NCBI GenBank assembly: GCA_964373165.1
Contig: CAYJTF010000014.1
Location: 1 to 17,824, forward strand
Direction: 5' to 3'
Source of the DNA: JAGVVZ01 sp964373165
GTDB lineage: Archaea > Aenigmatarchaeota > Aenigmatarchaeia > CG10238-14
Length of the DNA: 17,824 nt
Position 1 is the first letter of the stretch; each line of letters opens with the position of its first letter. Position numbers and translations under genes: made by a program. This document shows, in pieces, positions 6,514-12,893 of the stretch. The notes under the pieces were generated by a model. That model searched no databases. It saw nothing but the letters and a program-made list of their open reading frames with translations, and was not told the DNA's origin.

Positions 6514-6972
6514 ACCTTTTAATGCTTTCCTTCTTTTCAGCCACATCGGATCAAAAAATATTGTGATCAAGTATACCAAAATTATTACCACAATAAAATC
6601 ATATGTCAATCTAGACCAATAATTACACACAAAATTTTCTGAAGTACACGTAAGCAAAAGACCTATTTCATCAGTTAATAAGCCCAAGCCTATACCGAAC
6701 ATTACGGAAGCAAGTTTTATTTTTTTAAGAGTGTGCGATATCAGTGCCGTTATTCCTGCAATTGAAATGAAGAATATCCCGAAAAAGAAATGGTGAATGT
6801 GATAGCCATTAATAATTATAATTTTCTGCGGCAAGAACAATGCAAATCCTCTTCCGACAAGAAAAGATGCTATAAACGAAACAAAAATTAAAAACGGTAC
6901 GATCTTCCTTTCATGTAAAGAATCTATGTAAAAGAATTCTTTTATTTTGTTTTTTAGATTCAATTCATTCAC
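6511..6972 (-). CDS. Four-helix membrane protein of unknown function
   Basis: This 153-residue integral membrane protein starts at GTG 6970-6972, just after rpoN. Predicted helices lie near residues 23-46, 60-80, 87-108 and 123-141. Two polar patches sit at membrane positions: YHIHHFFFG (57-65, three histidines) and GLGLLTDEIGLLL (95-107, D101 E102). Together they could bind a metal. The HxHH...(G)xxxDE layout recalls uncharacterised membrane proteins found in several archaea and actinobacteria, for which I know no function. It sits between rpoN and rpoK, which are normally adjacent in archaeal clusters, and so looks like an insertion into a conserved operon. Confidence 0.82.
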   Translation of the reverse strand: MNELNLKNKIKEFFYIDSLHERKIVPFLIFVSFIASFLVGRGFALFLPQKIIIINGYHIHHFFFGIFFISIAGITALISHTLKKIKLASVMFGIGLGLLTDEIGLLLTCTSENFVCNYWSRLTYDFIVVIILVYLITIFFDPMWLKRRKALKG

Positions 6973-6978
6973 TTAAGT

Positions 6979-7170
6979 TTAAGCGAACTTAGATATTTTT
7001 TTCAGAAGATCCACGTGGGATAAAAGTATTCCTCTGCAGCAATATCTTTGTAACCCAAAATCATTCAAAACCTTTTCTCCACTTTCACCAGCATTTATTC
7101 TTCTTTGAAAATCTTCCCAAAAGTGAGCAACAACCTTTCCACAACTGAAACAGCGGACTGGAATTATTAT
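6979..7170 (-). CDS. rpoN: DNA-directed RNA polymerase subunit N (Rpo10/RPB10), apparent ATA start
   Basis: The minus strand encodes a complete 63-residue RpoN, the zinc-binding RNA polymerase subunit that helps bridge the large subunits. The N-terminus matches the family (IIPVRCFSCGK), and the second zinc half is RYCCRGILLSHVDLL, giving ligands C7, C10, C44 and C45. There is no ATG, GTG or TTG in frame before the family-typical start. The frame upstream closes at TAG (7177-7179). The most likely start is ATA 7168-7170, eight bases after a strong GGAGGT (7179-7184), which overlaps the uS9 stop. ATA 7165-7167 or ATT 7174-7176 are alternatives. Length, frame and motifs are intact, so only the initiation codon is unusual. 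Confidence 0.9.
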   Translation of the reverse strand: MIIPVRCFSCGKVVAHFWEDFQRRINAGESGEKVLNDFGLQRYCCRGILLSHVDLLKKISKFA

Positions 7171-7183
7171 TTTAATCTACCTC

Positions 7184-7618
7184 CTATCTCTTACTTCTCT
7201 GTTTGTGCCTGCGGGCACCTTGACTTGATCTAGAGGGTTTATGAGGCTCTGTTCTTCTAGAATCATATACAAGCAAATTTCTGTCATATTCTAAGTACTT
7301 GTCTTTCAAATTCTTGTTATCGAAATATTCTACTAATCCTTTTGCAATCGCTTGTCTAGCAGCATCTGCTTGCCCTACTATACCTCCTCCTCTTGCATCA
7401 ACATTTACATCAACTTGATTAATTAAATTTTCAGCTAATAATATTGACTCTCTAATCTTCAATCTGGAGTATTCCGGTTGAACTAAATCAAGTGGCGTAT
7501 TATTTATTAATATTCTGCCAGAACCAGACTTGATTCTTGCACGCGCAACCGCGTTTTTTCTTTTACCTATGCCGAATATTATTTTCTCTTTTTTTATTTC
7601 TTCCTTCTGTTTTGCCAT
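7184..7618 (-). CDS. rpsI: 30S ribosomal protein uS9
   Basis: This 144-residue small-subunit protein binds the 16S rRNA head, with a C-terminal tail reaching the P-site tRNA. The signatures are GIGKRKNAVARARI near the N-terminus, RGGGIVGQADAARQAIAKGL in the middle and the conserved basic end RRHKQRSKR. It follows uL13 by one base (TAA 7620-7622, then ATG 7616-7618), so the two are coupled. Its stop codon overlaps the rpoN ribosome binding site. The order uL13-uS9-rpoN is the classic archaeal arrangement. Confidence 0.97.
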   Translation of the reverse strand: MAKQKEEIKKEKIIFGIGKRKNAVARARIKSGSGRILINNTPLDLVQPEYSRLKIRESILLAENLINQVDVNVDARGGGIVGQADAARQAIAKGLVEYFDNKNLKDKYLEYDRNLLVYDSRRTEPHKPSRSSQGARRHKQRSKR

Positions 7619-7619
7619 G

Positions 7620-8042
7620 TTACCATCTTTTCTTACTACCTAATGCGAGAGACAACTCTCCAATTGTAATATATTTAGTTCTAAGTTTTTTAACGTCTGC
7701 ATCATCATAACTTATTGATTCTACATTTTTTAATTCTTCTGGGACATCTATCCAAACCTTTAATTTGGACAATGCTTTCTTGCCTTTGTTCAACTTATAT
7801 GGGATCATCCCTCTTGCCATTCTTTTCACTATACCTTGTGGTGTTTTTGGATAAAATGGTCCGTGATGTTTGTCCCCTCTCCGGACCTTTTCTAAATAAT
7901 GATTTTTCGTATATTTAGGATTGCCGGCAATCAAACCCTTTTCACAGTTTATTATATGCACCGTCTCTCCTTTTAGTAGATCTTTAGTGACTCTTGTTAG
8001 TGTTCTTCCTATTACCTTATTTGAGATATCATAAACTTTCAT
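7620..8042 (-). CDS. rplM: 50S ribosomal protein uL13
   Basis: This protein of about 140 residues binds 23S rRNA early in 50S assembly. Family features visible are KVYDISNKVIGRTLTRVTKDLLKG at the N-terminus and EKGLIAGNPKYTKNHY. The core RRGDKHHGPFYPKTPQGIVKRMARGMIPY follows. I chose ATG 8040-8042, because archaeal uL13 normally begins just before this D-x-x-x-x-(V/L)-x-GR segment. An in-frame GTG at 8052-8054 would overlap the eL18 stop and add four residues. The gene lies directly after eL18 in the same operon. Confidence 0.96.
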   Translation of the reverse strand: MKVYDISNKVIGRTLTRVTKDLLKGETVHIINCEKGLIAGNPKYTKNHYLEKVRRGDKHHGPFYPKTPQGIVKRMARGMIPYKLNKGKKALSKLKVWIDVPEELKNVESISYDDADVKKLRTKYITIGELSLALGSKKRW

Positions 8043-8047
8043 ACTTA

Positions 8048-8413
8048 TCAACACATTATTCTAACATTTGTACCCTTTGGATTATTTTTAACTAATTCTT
8101 CGATTGTTAATACAGTTCCTTTCGCTTGCTTTATTTTGTCTATAGCTGATTTTGAGAATTTCCATCCGCTAACAGTAATAGGCTTGGATAAATCACCATA
8201 GCCTAGGATAACACCGGGAACAATAACAGTCTCTCCTTCTTGTGAGTGTCTTTCTATATGTGCTATATTCACTTCTACTCTTTGTCTTCTGGGCTTATTT
8301 AATTTTTCAGCAATATCTCTGAGAAACGGACTTTTATTTTCAAGGGATTGTTTTTTCAAACTTTCTATTAATTTTTTCAATATCGGATTTGTTGGTCCGG
8401 TGCGCTTTGACAT
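8048..8413 (-). CDS. rpl18e: 50S ribosomal protein eL18
   Basis: This 121-residue protein is the archaeal/eukaryotic eL18, distantly related to bacterial uL15. It carries the typical RTGPTNPILKKLIESLKKQS opening, a LNKPRRQRVEVNIAHIERH segment and VIVPGVILGYGDLSKPITVSGWKFSKSA. The first gene of the minus-strand ribosomal/RNAP operon, it has a GAGGTG ribosome binding site at 8420-8425 and a TATA box (8454-8464) about 45 bases upstream. Its stop precedes the uL13 ATG by five bases. As in many archaea, it heads the eL18-uL13-uS9-rpoN unit. Confidence 0.96.
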   Translation of the reverse strand: MSKRTGPTNPILKKLIESLKKQSLENKSPFLRDIAEKLNKPRRQRVEVNIAHIERHSQEGETVIVPGVILGYGDLSKPITVSGWKFSKSAIDKIKQAKGTVLTIEELVKNNPKGTNVRIMC

Positions 8414-8453
8414 TCGCTACACCTCTTGTTAACTTACAAATTAACGATGTATA

Positions 8454-8464
8454 GATTTATAAAG
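8454..8464 (-). promoter_or_regulatory. TATA box of the eL18 operon
   Basis: The minus strand reads CTTTATAAATC with a preceding TTTAAAG that could be part of the TFB recognition element. Transcription would begin near 8432-8435, leaving a leader of about 20 bases that holds GAGGTG. Confidence 0.6.
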
Positions 8465-8475
8465 CTTTAAATTTA

Positions 8476-8517
8476 TTTAGAAGCTAAAGAAAAAAATAAA
8501 GAAAAACAAATCAAAAA
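8476..8517 (-). terminator. Oligo-T termination region
   Basis: Directly after the stop of the small membrane protein, the minus strand runs through several T tracts (TTTTTG, TTTGTTTTTC, TTTTTTTC) with no strong hairpin. This is the usual form of an archaeal intrinsic terminator, and it separates this gene from the eL18 promoter. Confidence 0.5.
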
Positions 8518-8700
8518 TTACTTGCTCTTTAAGTAAAGTAATGCACCTAATAGTGCCACCAACCCTCCAGCGATTAAATGCTGCAATTGGTGATAATCGG
8601 ATAGCATAAGAGGACCTCCCGGCATTGCTAATACCACTAAGAGACCTAAAGCTACCAGCACTAAATGGTATACCTTTGTATTCATTTCTTTTTTTGCCAT
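8518..8700 (-). CDS. Small two-helix membrane protein
   Basis: This 60-residue protein has a basic N-terminus (MAKKEMNTKV), a hydrophobic helix (about 11-26), a short loop MPGGPLMLSDYHQLQH and a second helix (42-57) ending in LKSK. The charge pattern suggests a hairpin with both ends in the cytoplasm. I recognise no family. A TATA box lies at 8727-8738 and T-rich DNA follows the stop, so it is probably a separate monocistronic unit between tRNA-Gly and the ribosomal operon. Confidence 0.65.
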   Translation of the reverse strand: MAKKEMNTKVYHLVLVALGLLVVLAMPGGPLMLSDYHQLQHLIAGGLVALLGALLYLKSK

Positions 8701-8726
8701 TTACATCTAATAGAATTTGTTTAAGT

Positions 8727-8738
8727 CTTAATATAAAG
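8727..8738 (-). promoter_or_regulatory. TATA box of the small membrane protein gene
   Basis: CTTTATATTAAG on the minus strand is centred about 33 bases ahead of the ATG at 8698-8700. It allows a short leader containing GATGT. Confidence 0.5.
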
Positions 8739-8761
8739 ATTGTTTTGCACTAAGGAGTAGG

Positions 8762-8770
8762 AAAAAATAA
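8762..8770 (-). terminator. T-rich terminator of the tRNA-Gly gene
   Basis: TTATTTTTTC immediately follows the tRNA discriminator base on the minus strand. It is a likely oligo-T stop for the tRNA transcript. Confidence 0.4.
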
Positions 8771-8853
8771 TGCGCCAGTCGGGATTCGAACCCGAATAAC
8801 CAGCTTTTTTCTTGTTTGGGAAGCTGGGATCTTGGCCGTTGGATCACTGACGC
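8771..8853 (-). tRNA. tRNA-Gly (CCC) with an 11-nt anticodon-loop intron
   Basis: On the minus strand the acceptor GCGTCAG pairs with CTGGCGC, and the discriminator is A. The T arm is TCGGG-TTCGAAT-CCCGA. The D loop contains A14, GG 18-19 and A21 with a short three-pair stem. The anticodon stem is CCAGC/GCTGG. Eighteen bases lie between these strands; seven are a normal loop (TTCCCAA, anticodon CCC) and the other eleven (about AACAAGAAAAA) fit an intron after position 37. GAA in the intron can pair with TTC of the loop, leaving AAA as a bulge, a relaxed bulge-helix-bulge. The spliced RNA has 72 bases. CCA is not encoded. A different anticodon would need the splice sites to move. Confidence 0.88.
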
Positions 8854-8860
8854 ACAAAGA

Positions 8861-8874
8861 TTAATATATTTAAT
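8861..8874 (+). promoter_or_regulatory. TATA region of the beta-CASP nuclease gene
   Basis: TTAATATATTTAAT is centred near 8867, which would start transcription near 8892 and give a leader of about 20 bases before TTG 8914. The opposite promoter for the tRNA would overlap it: the minus strand at 8882-8895 reads TTATACATAAA, well placed for a start about ten bases ahead of the tRNA. The two units thus have interleaved divergent promoters. Confidence 0.45.
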
Positions 8875-8913
8875 AGAGTGTTTATGTATAACTTTATTCT
8901 ATTGGCGATTAAA

Positions 8914-10176
8914 TTGAAAGTTTCATTTTTAGGCGGAGCAAAAGAGGTAGGAAGGTCATCAGTTCTGGTCGATACTAGTTCTGAGAGTGTCGTGATGGAT
9001 TATGGGTTAAAGATAGAAACAGATCCTCCGGAATTTCCAAGATTACCTGACACTAAATTATCGGCCGTTATTCTGACGCATGCACATTTAGATCATGTAG
9101 GAGCTGTGCCTTTATTATTCAGAAAGGGGCATAACTGTCCGGTCTATTCAATGGAAATAACTTCCCCTTTATCACGAATTCTTTTTTTTGACTCGATAAA
9201 AATCGCAAAACATGAAAATTATTCATTGGGTTACAGCGAAAAGGATGCGAAAGTTGCTTTGAAAAATTTTAAATCGTTCAATTACAGGAAACCTTTCAAT
9301 ATCGGTAATTCAAAAATAACTGCATATGATGCCGGCCACATAGCAGGTTCTTCTATGATACTGTTAGAAAATCAGAAAAAAATTCTTTATACAGGCGATT
9401 TTAAATTAGAAGACACAAGGCTGATGAAGGGAGCGGATACTGACATTGAAGACGTGGATGCGCTGGTTATAGAAAGTACATACTCGGATAGAGATCACCC
9501 AAATAGGAGTGAAGAAGAAAGAAAATTCATTGAACATATAAGAAGCACGTTAGATAATGAAGGTGTTGCACTCGTCGCCTCGTTTGCAATATCCAGATCA
9601 CAAGAAACACTCTTAGTATTAGATGAGTTCGAGGTCAATTATCCTATATATTTAGATGGGATGTCTGCGAATGCGACGGAAATTTTAGATGCTTATCCGG
9701 AACTCCAGAGAGAATATAATATATTGAAAAAAGTGCTGCAAAGAATGAATGTACAATTTGTTGATAATGTTAATATGAGGAAGAAGATAATAAAGAAGCC
9801 GTGCATCATTATATGTGGTTCTGGCATGCTATCGGGTGGTCCCGTAGTAGGTTATATTAAAAAAATGTTTGGTAGAGAAGACTGTTCATTATCTTTGACG
9901 GGATTCCAAAGCCCTGGAACGGGCGGAGCACGCTTACTAGAAACTGGCAGATTTACTGACGATGAAGTGGACTTGACTGTAAAAATGTCTGTGAAAAGAT
10001 TCAATTTCAGTTCTCATGCATCACGAACAGAGTTACTAAAACTTTGTAAAAAAATAAATCCAGAAAAGGTATTCTGTATACATGGAGATAAAACAGAAGG
10101 GTTTGCTAATGAACTAAAAGAAGTGCATGGATTTGACGCCGTTTCTCCTGACATCCAAAAGAAATATGAAATTTAA
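8914..10176 (+). CDS. Beta-CASP metallo-beta-lactamase ribonuclease (archaeal CPSF2-like)
   Basis: This is a 420-residue RNA-processing nuclease of the beta-CASP branch, probably cutting or trimming mRNA 3' ends in the cytoplasm. The metallo-beta-lactamase domain gives HAHLDH (56-61), H142 in DAGHIAGS, D162 in TGDF and E187 in IEST. The beta-CASP insert holds SFAISRSQE near 223-231. The RMMBL end carries GFQSPGTGG, FSSHASR and IHGD. It lacks the N-terminal KH domains of aCPSF1, so the shorter aCPSF2 type fits best. I chose TTG 8914 since the family begins with a K-V-x-F-L-G-G-A strand and GGCGAT precedes it. GTG 8878 or ATG 8884 would add a leader without homology. Confidence 0.92.
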   Translation: MKVSFLGGAKEVGRSSVLVDTSSESVVMDYGLKIETDPPEFPRLPDTKLSAVILTHAHLDHVGAVPLLFRKGHNCPVYSMEITSPLSRILFFDSIKIAKHENYSLGYSEKDAKVALKNFKSFNYRKPFNIGNSKITAYDAGHIAGSSMILLENQKKILYTGDFKLEDTRLMKGADTDIEDVDALVIESTYSDRDHPNRSEEERKFIEHIRSTLDNEGVALVASFAISRSQETLLVLDEFEVNYPIYLDGMSANATEILDAYPELQREYNILKKVLQRMNVQFVDNVNMRKKIIKKPCIIICGSGMLSGGPVVGYIKKMFGREDCSLSLTGFQSPGTGGARLLETGRFTDDEVDLTVKMSVKRFNFSSHASRTELLKLCKKINPEKVFCIHGDKTEGFANELKEVHGFDAVSPDIQKKYEI

Positions 10177-10230
10177 GTTCTCATTGAAAGATCGGGATAG
10201 AATTAAAAGTTTATTGTTTTATATGGTTTT

Positions 10231-10863
10231 GTGAGTCAAAGATTTTACGAATGGAAATCTAAATTTGACAGAATAGACAAGTATTTGATAAATGTTTTAA
10301 GATTGCATAGTGGAGATACATTTGATCATTCTGAAAGAGTGGAGAAGTATTGTGATCAAATAGTTTGCTGTTCTGGTTTGAATGCCTATAGTTCTATGGA
10401 TGAGTCACAAAAATATATAGTTAAAGAAGTTGCCAGACTCCATGATATTGGGAAGATTATTATCCCTTCATCTTGGATGAATAATGATGGGCCCCTAAAT
10501 CTGTTTCAGCACGCTTGGATAAAAACGCATTCTTTTATCGGATATTTGATTGTAGTTTCTTTGGGATATATATCCTCTAGAGATTTGAACTTCATGAGTG
10601 ATATAGTTTTGCCGACAGCTCGTGGAGTTTTATATAGCCACGAAACTTATGACGGAAAAGGTTATCCTAGAGGGTTAAAAGGAGAGAAAATTCCAATAGA
10701 AGCAAGGATAGTAAGAGTTGCGGATGATTATGATGCTTCTGTAACTAGAAAGAACAATCTGGATCGTGCTGAGGCTCTAGAAAGTCTTAGAAATGCTTCC
10801 GGAACCAGATTGGATCCCCAGATTGTCCAGTTAGTGCTCGATAATAATTTATTTACTACTTAA
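10231..10863 (+). CDS. HD-GYP-like phosphohydrolase domain protein
   Basis: This 210-residue protein is essentially one HD-GYP domain. Metal-ligand motifs are H33 in DHSERV, H71-D72 in RLHDIGKI, H100 in KTHSFIG and H137 in SHETYDGKGYP (GYP 144-146). The family tail GLKGEKIPIEARIVRVADDYDA (148-169) follows with D164. The family typically hydrolyses cyclic dinucleotides such as c-di-GMP. The usual HHE is SHE here, so one ligand may be lost or replaced. No sensor or membrane domain is attached. The start is GTG 10231 with an AT-rich TATA-like stretch about 20 bases upstream, suggesting a near-leaderless message. HD-GYP proteins are mainly bacterial, so lateral gain is plausible. Confidence 0.88.
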   Translation: MSQRFYEWKSKFDRIDKYLINVLRLHSGDTFDHSERVEKYCDQIVCCSGLNAYSSMDESQKYIVKEVARLHDIGKIIIPSSWMNNDGPLNLFQHAWIKTHSFIGYLIVVSLGYISSRDLNFMSDIVLPTARGVLYSHETYDGKGYPRGLKGEKIPIEARIVRVADDYDASVTRKNNLDRAEALESLRNASGTRLDPQIVQLVLDNNLFTT

Positions 10864-10871
10864 TAGTAATG

Positions 10872-10880
10872 TTTATATAT
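10872..10880 (+). promoter_or_regulatory. TATA box of the two-gene small-protein unit
   Basis: TTTATATAT is centred 27 bases before ATG 10903, so the transcript is probably nearly leaderless. The palindrome at 10889-10900 sits between this box and the start codon. Confidence 0.55.
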
Positions 10881-10888
10881 ATTGTAAC

Positions 10889-10900
10889 CACTATATAGTG
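10889..10900 (+). promoter_or_regulatory. 12-bp perfect palindrome, possible operator
   Basis: CACTATATAGTG is a perfect inverted repeat lying across the expected transcription start of the next gene. A dimeric repressor bound here would block initiation. The position is seen; the function is inferred. Confidence 0.35.
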
Positions 10901-10902
10901 AT

Positions 10903-11181
10903 ATGAAATTAGAACCTTCTGATATAGTAGCTACTTGCTCTAAACATTATACTGTTTGGAAGGAAGAAGCTCTAAAGGCTAAAAGTACTGAAGATATGAA
11001 AAAATACTTAGAAAAGGCTTTCTTTTGGCTAGAACTTCAGAACAATTTACTGGTTTTATGGACAATTGAAAAGACAATGGGCAAGGATGAAATAATAAGA
11101 GATAGAATAGAACAGGCTCATTTGAACATAAATAAGAAAATAGTTGATTATGCTAATAATGTATTGAAAGATTTAGAATAA
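10903..11181 (+). CDS. Small helical protein of unknown function
   Basis: This 92-residue, probably all-alpha protein has two long helices (about 8-50 and 55-90) rich in Lys, Glu, Leu and Trp. Examples are YTVWKEEALKAKSTEDMKKY and LNINKKIVDYANNVLKDLE. There is no membrane segment, although FFWLELQNNLLVLWTIEK is quite hydrophobic and could be a helical-bundle core. I recognise no family. It has its own TATA box and ends eleven bases before the next small gene, so the two form an operon. Confidence 0.68.
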   Translation: MKLEPSDIVATCSKHYTVWKEEALKAKSTEDMKKYLEKAFFWLELQNNLLVLWTIEKTMGKDEIIRDRIEQAHLNINKKIVDYANNVLKDLE

Positions 11182-11192
11182 AACGTGATAAT

Positions 11193-11417
11193 ATGCCTCC
11201 TAGCTCAGCAAACGATCCTAGCGTAGCAGGTATACTAACAAGATATGATCCTTCACAGAATCAAAGAATTGCCAATTTGTGTGCTATGGATGGAAAATAT
11301 GCTTATCAACTAGCACAAAATGGACGCTATTATTGCCCATTTATTGGTTGTATATGTCCATATCAAGTGGCAAGTGAAGAAGCAAGAGATTATTGCGAAT
11401 TAAAATCAGAAACATAA
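11193..11417 (+). CDS. Small cysteine-bearing protein of unknown function
   Basis: This 74-residue protein has five cysteines: C30, C48, C53, C55 and C68. The cluster YYCPFIGCICPYQ (46-58) with C68 looks able to bind zinc or an iron-sulfur centre, although the spacing C-x4-C-x-C-x12-C matches no standard finger that I can name. The N-terminus is Pro/Ser/Asn rich and probably flexible. The start ATG 11193 follows CGTGAT (11183-11188). It is the second gene of a two-gene unit with the helical 92-residue protein. Function unknown; a small nucleic-acid or redox partner is only a guess. Confidence 0.68.
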   Translation: MPPSSANDPSVAGILTRYDPSQNQRIANLCAMDGKYAYQLAQNGRYYCPFIGCICPYQVASEEARDYCELKSET

Positions 11418-11434
11418 TTAATGAAAATAAAACA

Positions 11435-11444
11435 TTAATATACT
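11435..11444 (+). promoter_or_regulatory. TATA box of rtcA
   Basis: TTAATATACT is centred about 26 bases before the RtcA ATG, which has no GGTGAT upstream. A leaderless transcript is expected. Confidence 0.5.
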
Positions 11445-11464
11445 GCCCCGTTTAATTTTATTTC

Positions 11465-12514
11465 ATGATAGAAATTGATGGCTCAAATGGTGGTGGTCAA
11501 GTATTAAGAACGGCTATTGCTCTTTCTGCTCTGACGAATTATCCTGTTAAAATAACGAATATCAGGAAAGGAAAGATTGATTCTAAGCCTGGATTAAGAC
11601 CACAACATATGACTGGAATTGAGGTGATGAAGAAATTCTGCGATGCAGAAGTGGAAGGCTTGCATGAATGGTCAACAGAAATAGTGTTTAAGCCGTCCAA
11701 AATAGATGTAAAATCTCATAAAATCGATATAGGAACTGCCGGCAGCGTTACTCTTTTGCTGCAAACGCTTTTACCTGTTTTGATTTTTTCTGAAAAATCC
11801 TTATCATTAGAAATAATTGGCGGGACAGATGTCAAATGGTCACCTACAATCCATTATACCAATTCTGTTTTATTGCCATTTTTAAGAAAAATGGGTGTCG
11901 ATGTGCATATAGAAATTGAAAATCACGGCTTCTATCCTCTTGGAGGAGGCAATATAAAAATAGCAGTAAATCCCATAAAAAAACTCGAAGCAATTAGCTT
12001 ATCACAAAGAGGAAACGTTCTAGGCATAAACATACAGTCTATTTGTGGAAACTTGCCTGCGGAAATTGCAGAAAGACAAAATAGAACTGCTATGGAAATA
12101 CTAGCGAAAAAATACCATAAAGCCAAATTTTCTCTTGTAAACACATCAACCAAATCCAAAAGTCATGGAAGCAGCATAACCTGCATTGGCGTTTGTGAAA
12201 AATCATTATTGGGTGGGAGTGCTTTGGGTGAAAGAGGAATAAGAGCTGAAGATGTGGCAACAAACGCCGCTAATGAGCTTATAGAATCTTTGCAGTCAAA
12301 CAATGCGGTGGATAAATACATGGCCGACCAGCTTTTAATTTTCATGGCATTAGCTAAAGGAAAGTCCAAGATAACAGTTGAAAAAATAACCGATCACGTG
12401 CTTACGAACATAGATGTTATTGAGAAATTCTTGCCTGTCAAATTTGAAGTGGAGGGGTCAAAAAATCATGAAGGAATTATTTCTGTGAACGGAATTTCTT
12501 TTGAAAGAAATTAA
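11465..12514 (+). CDS. rtcA: RNA 3'-terminal phosphate cyclase
   Basis: RtcA uses ATP to convert an RNA 3'-phosphate to a 2',3'-cyclic phosphate through a covalent AMP-histidine. The length (349) is normal. The N-terminus IDGSNGGGQVLRTAIALS and RKGKIDSKPGLRPQHMTGIE (34-53) are family signatures. DIGTAGSVTLLLQTLLP (88-104) and FYPLGGG follow. ADQLLIFMALAKG (287-299) precedes TDHVLTNI with the nucleotidyl histidine H311. It lies near a tRNA gene with an intron and a beta-CASP nuclease, a neighbourhood rich in RNA-processing functions, but there is no operon link. Its stop codon is interlocked with that of a convergent unknown gene (12511-12514). Confidence 0.95.
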   Translation: MIEIDGSNGGGQVLRTAIALSALTNYPVKITNIRKGKIDSKPGLRPQHMTGIEVMKKFCDAEVEGLHEWSTEIVFKPSKIDVKSHKIDIGTAGSVTLLLQTLLPVLIFSEKSLSLEIIGGTDVKWSPTIHYTNSVLLPFLRKMGVDVHIEIENHGFYPLGGGNIKIAVNPIKKLEAISLSQRGNVLGINIQSICGNLPAEIAERQNRTAMEILAKKYHKAKFSLVNTSTKSKSHGSSITCIGVCEKSLLGGSALGERGIRAEDVATNAANELIESLQSNNAVDKYMADQLLIFMALAKGKSKITVEKITDHVLTNIDVIEKFLPVKFEVEGSKNHEGIISVNGISFERN

Positions 12515-12828
12515 TGATATAATGGTTCGTGTTTTTCTTCATATACCCACATATTTTCCGGATTTTCTTCTACACACCTCAATAATATTTCAGTTCTAAA
12601 TCCTTTTCTAATAGGATCTCTTTCAAAATGGGACCCCATAATAGTATATGCTACTTGTCTGCATACTTCATCTTCAGATCCGCCAGCTCCATGTGGATGT
12701 AAAGTCATATCTAAGCACTTATCCTCTATGAGGAATTCTGGTATCCTTCTACCATCTATTCTGTTAGTATGATAATCAACAAATTGCCTAACAGTTATTG
12801 GACCAAGAGTTTTTCCATATGATACCAT
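12511..12828 (-). CDS. Unknown 105-aa protein
   Basis: I do not recognise this soluble protein. It has a His/Cys-bearing middle (CLDMTLHPHGAGGSEDEVCRQVAY, about 38-61) that could coordinate a metal. Further acidic and aromatic residues lie at the C-terminus (VYEEKHEPLYH). The opening KTLGPITVRQFVDYHTNRI may be a short beta strand and helix. It starts at ATG 12826-12828 with a TATA box (12851-12860) 28 bases upstream, so a leaderless message fits. The stop overlaps that of rtcA. The 65-base divergent gap to the acyl-CoA synthetase gene holds both promoters. Confidence 0.7.
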   Translation of the reverse strand: MVSYGKTLGPITVRQFVDYHTNRIDGRRIPEFLIEDKCLDMTLHPHGAGGSEDEVCRQVAYTIMGSHFERDPIRKGFRTEILLRCVEENPENMWVYEEKHEPLYH

Positions 12829-12850
12829 GAGAAACTAATCCGGAACGAAG

Positions 12851-12860
12851 GATTTAAGTT
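12851..12860. promoter_or_regulatory. Divergent promoter region
   Basis: The minus strand reads AACTTAAATC, centred 28 bases before the minus-strand ATG at 12828. For the plus-strand gene at 12894, ATTTTTTATTC (12864-12874) is about 25 bases upstream. Both genes lack a clear ribosome binding site and are probably leaderless. Confidence 0.4.
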
Positions 12861-12893
12861 GTTATTTTTTATTCAAAAAACGCAATAATTAAT

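Noticed and set aside
6979..7170. Frameshift in rpoN
   Set aside because: On a careful base count (four Ts after GAATGA on the minus strand) both zinc halves lie in one frame. Only the start codon is unusual.
8878..8913. Longer N-terminus of the beta-CASP nuclease
   Set aside because: The extra residues are hydrophobic and lie where the tRNA promoter should be, and the family begins at K-V-x-F-L-G-G-A.
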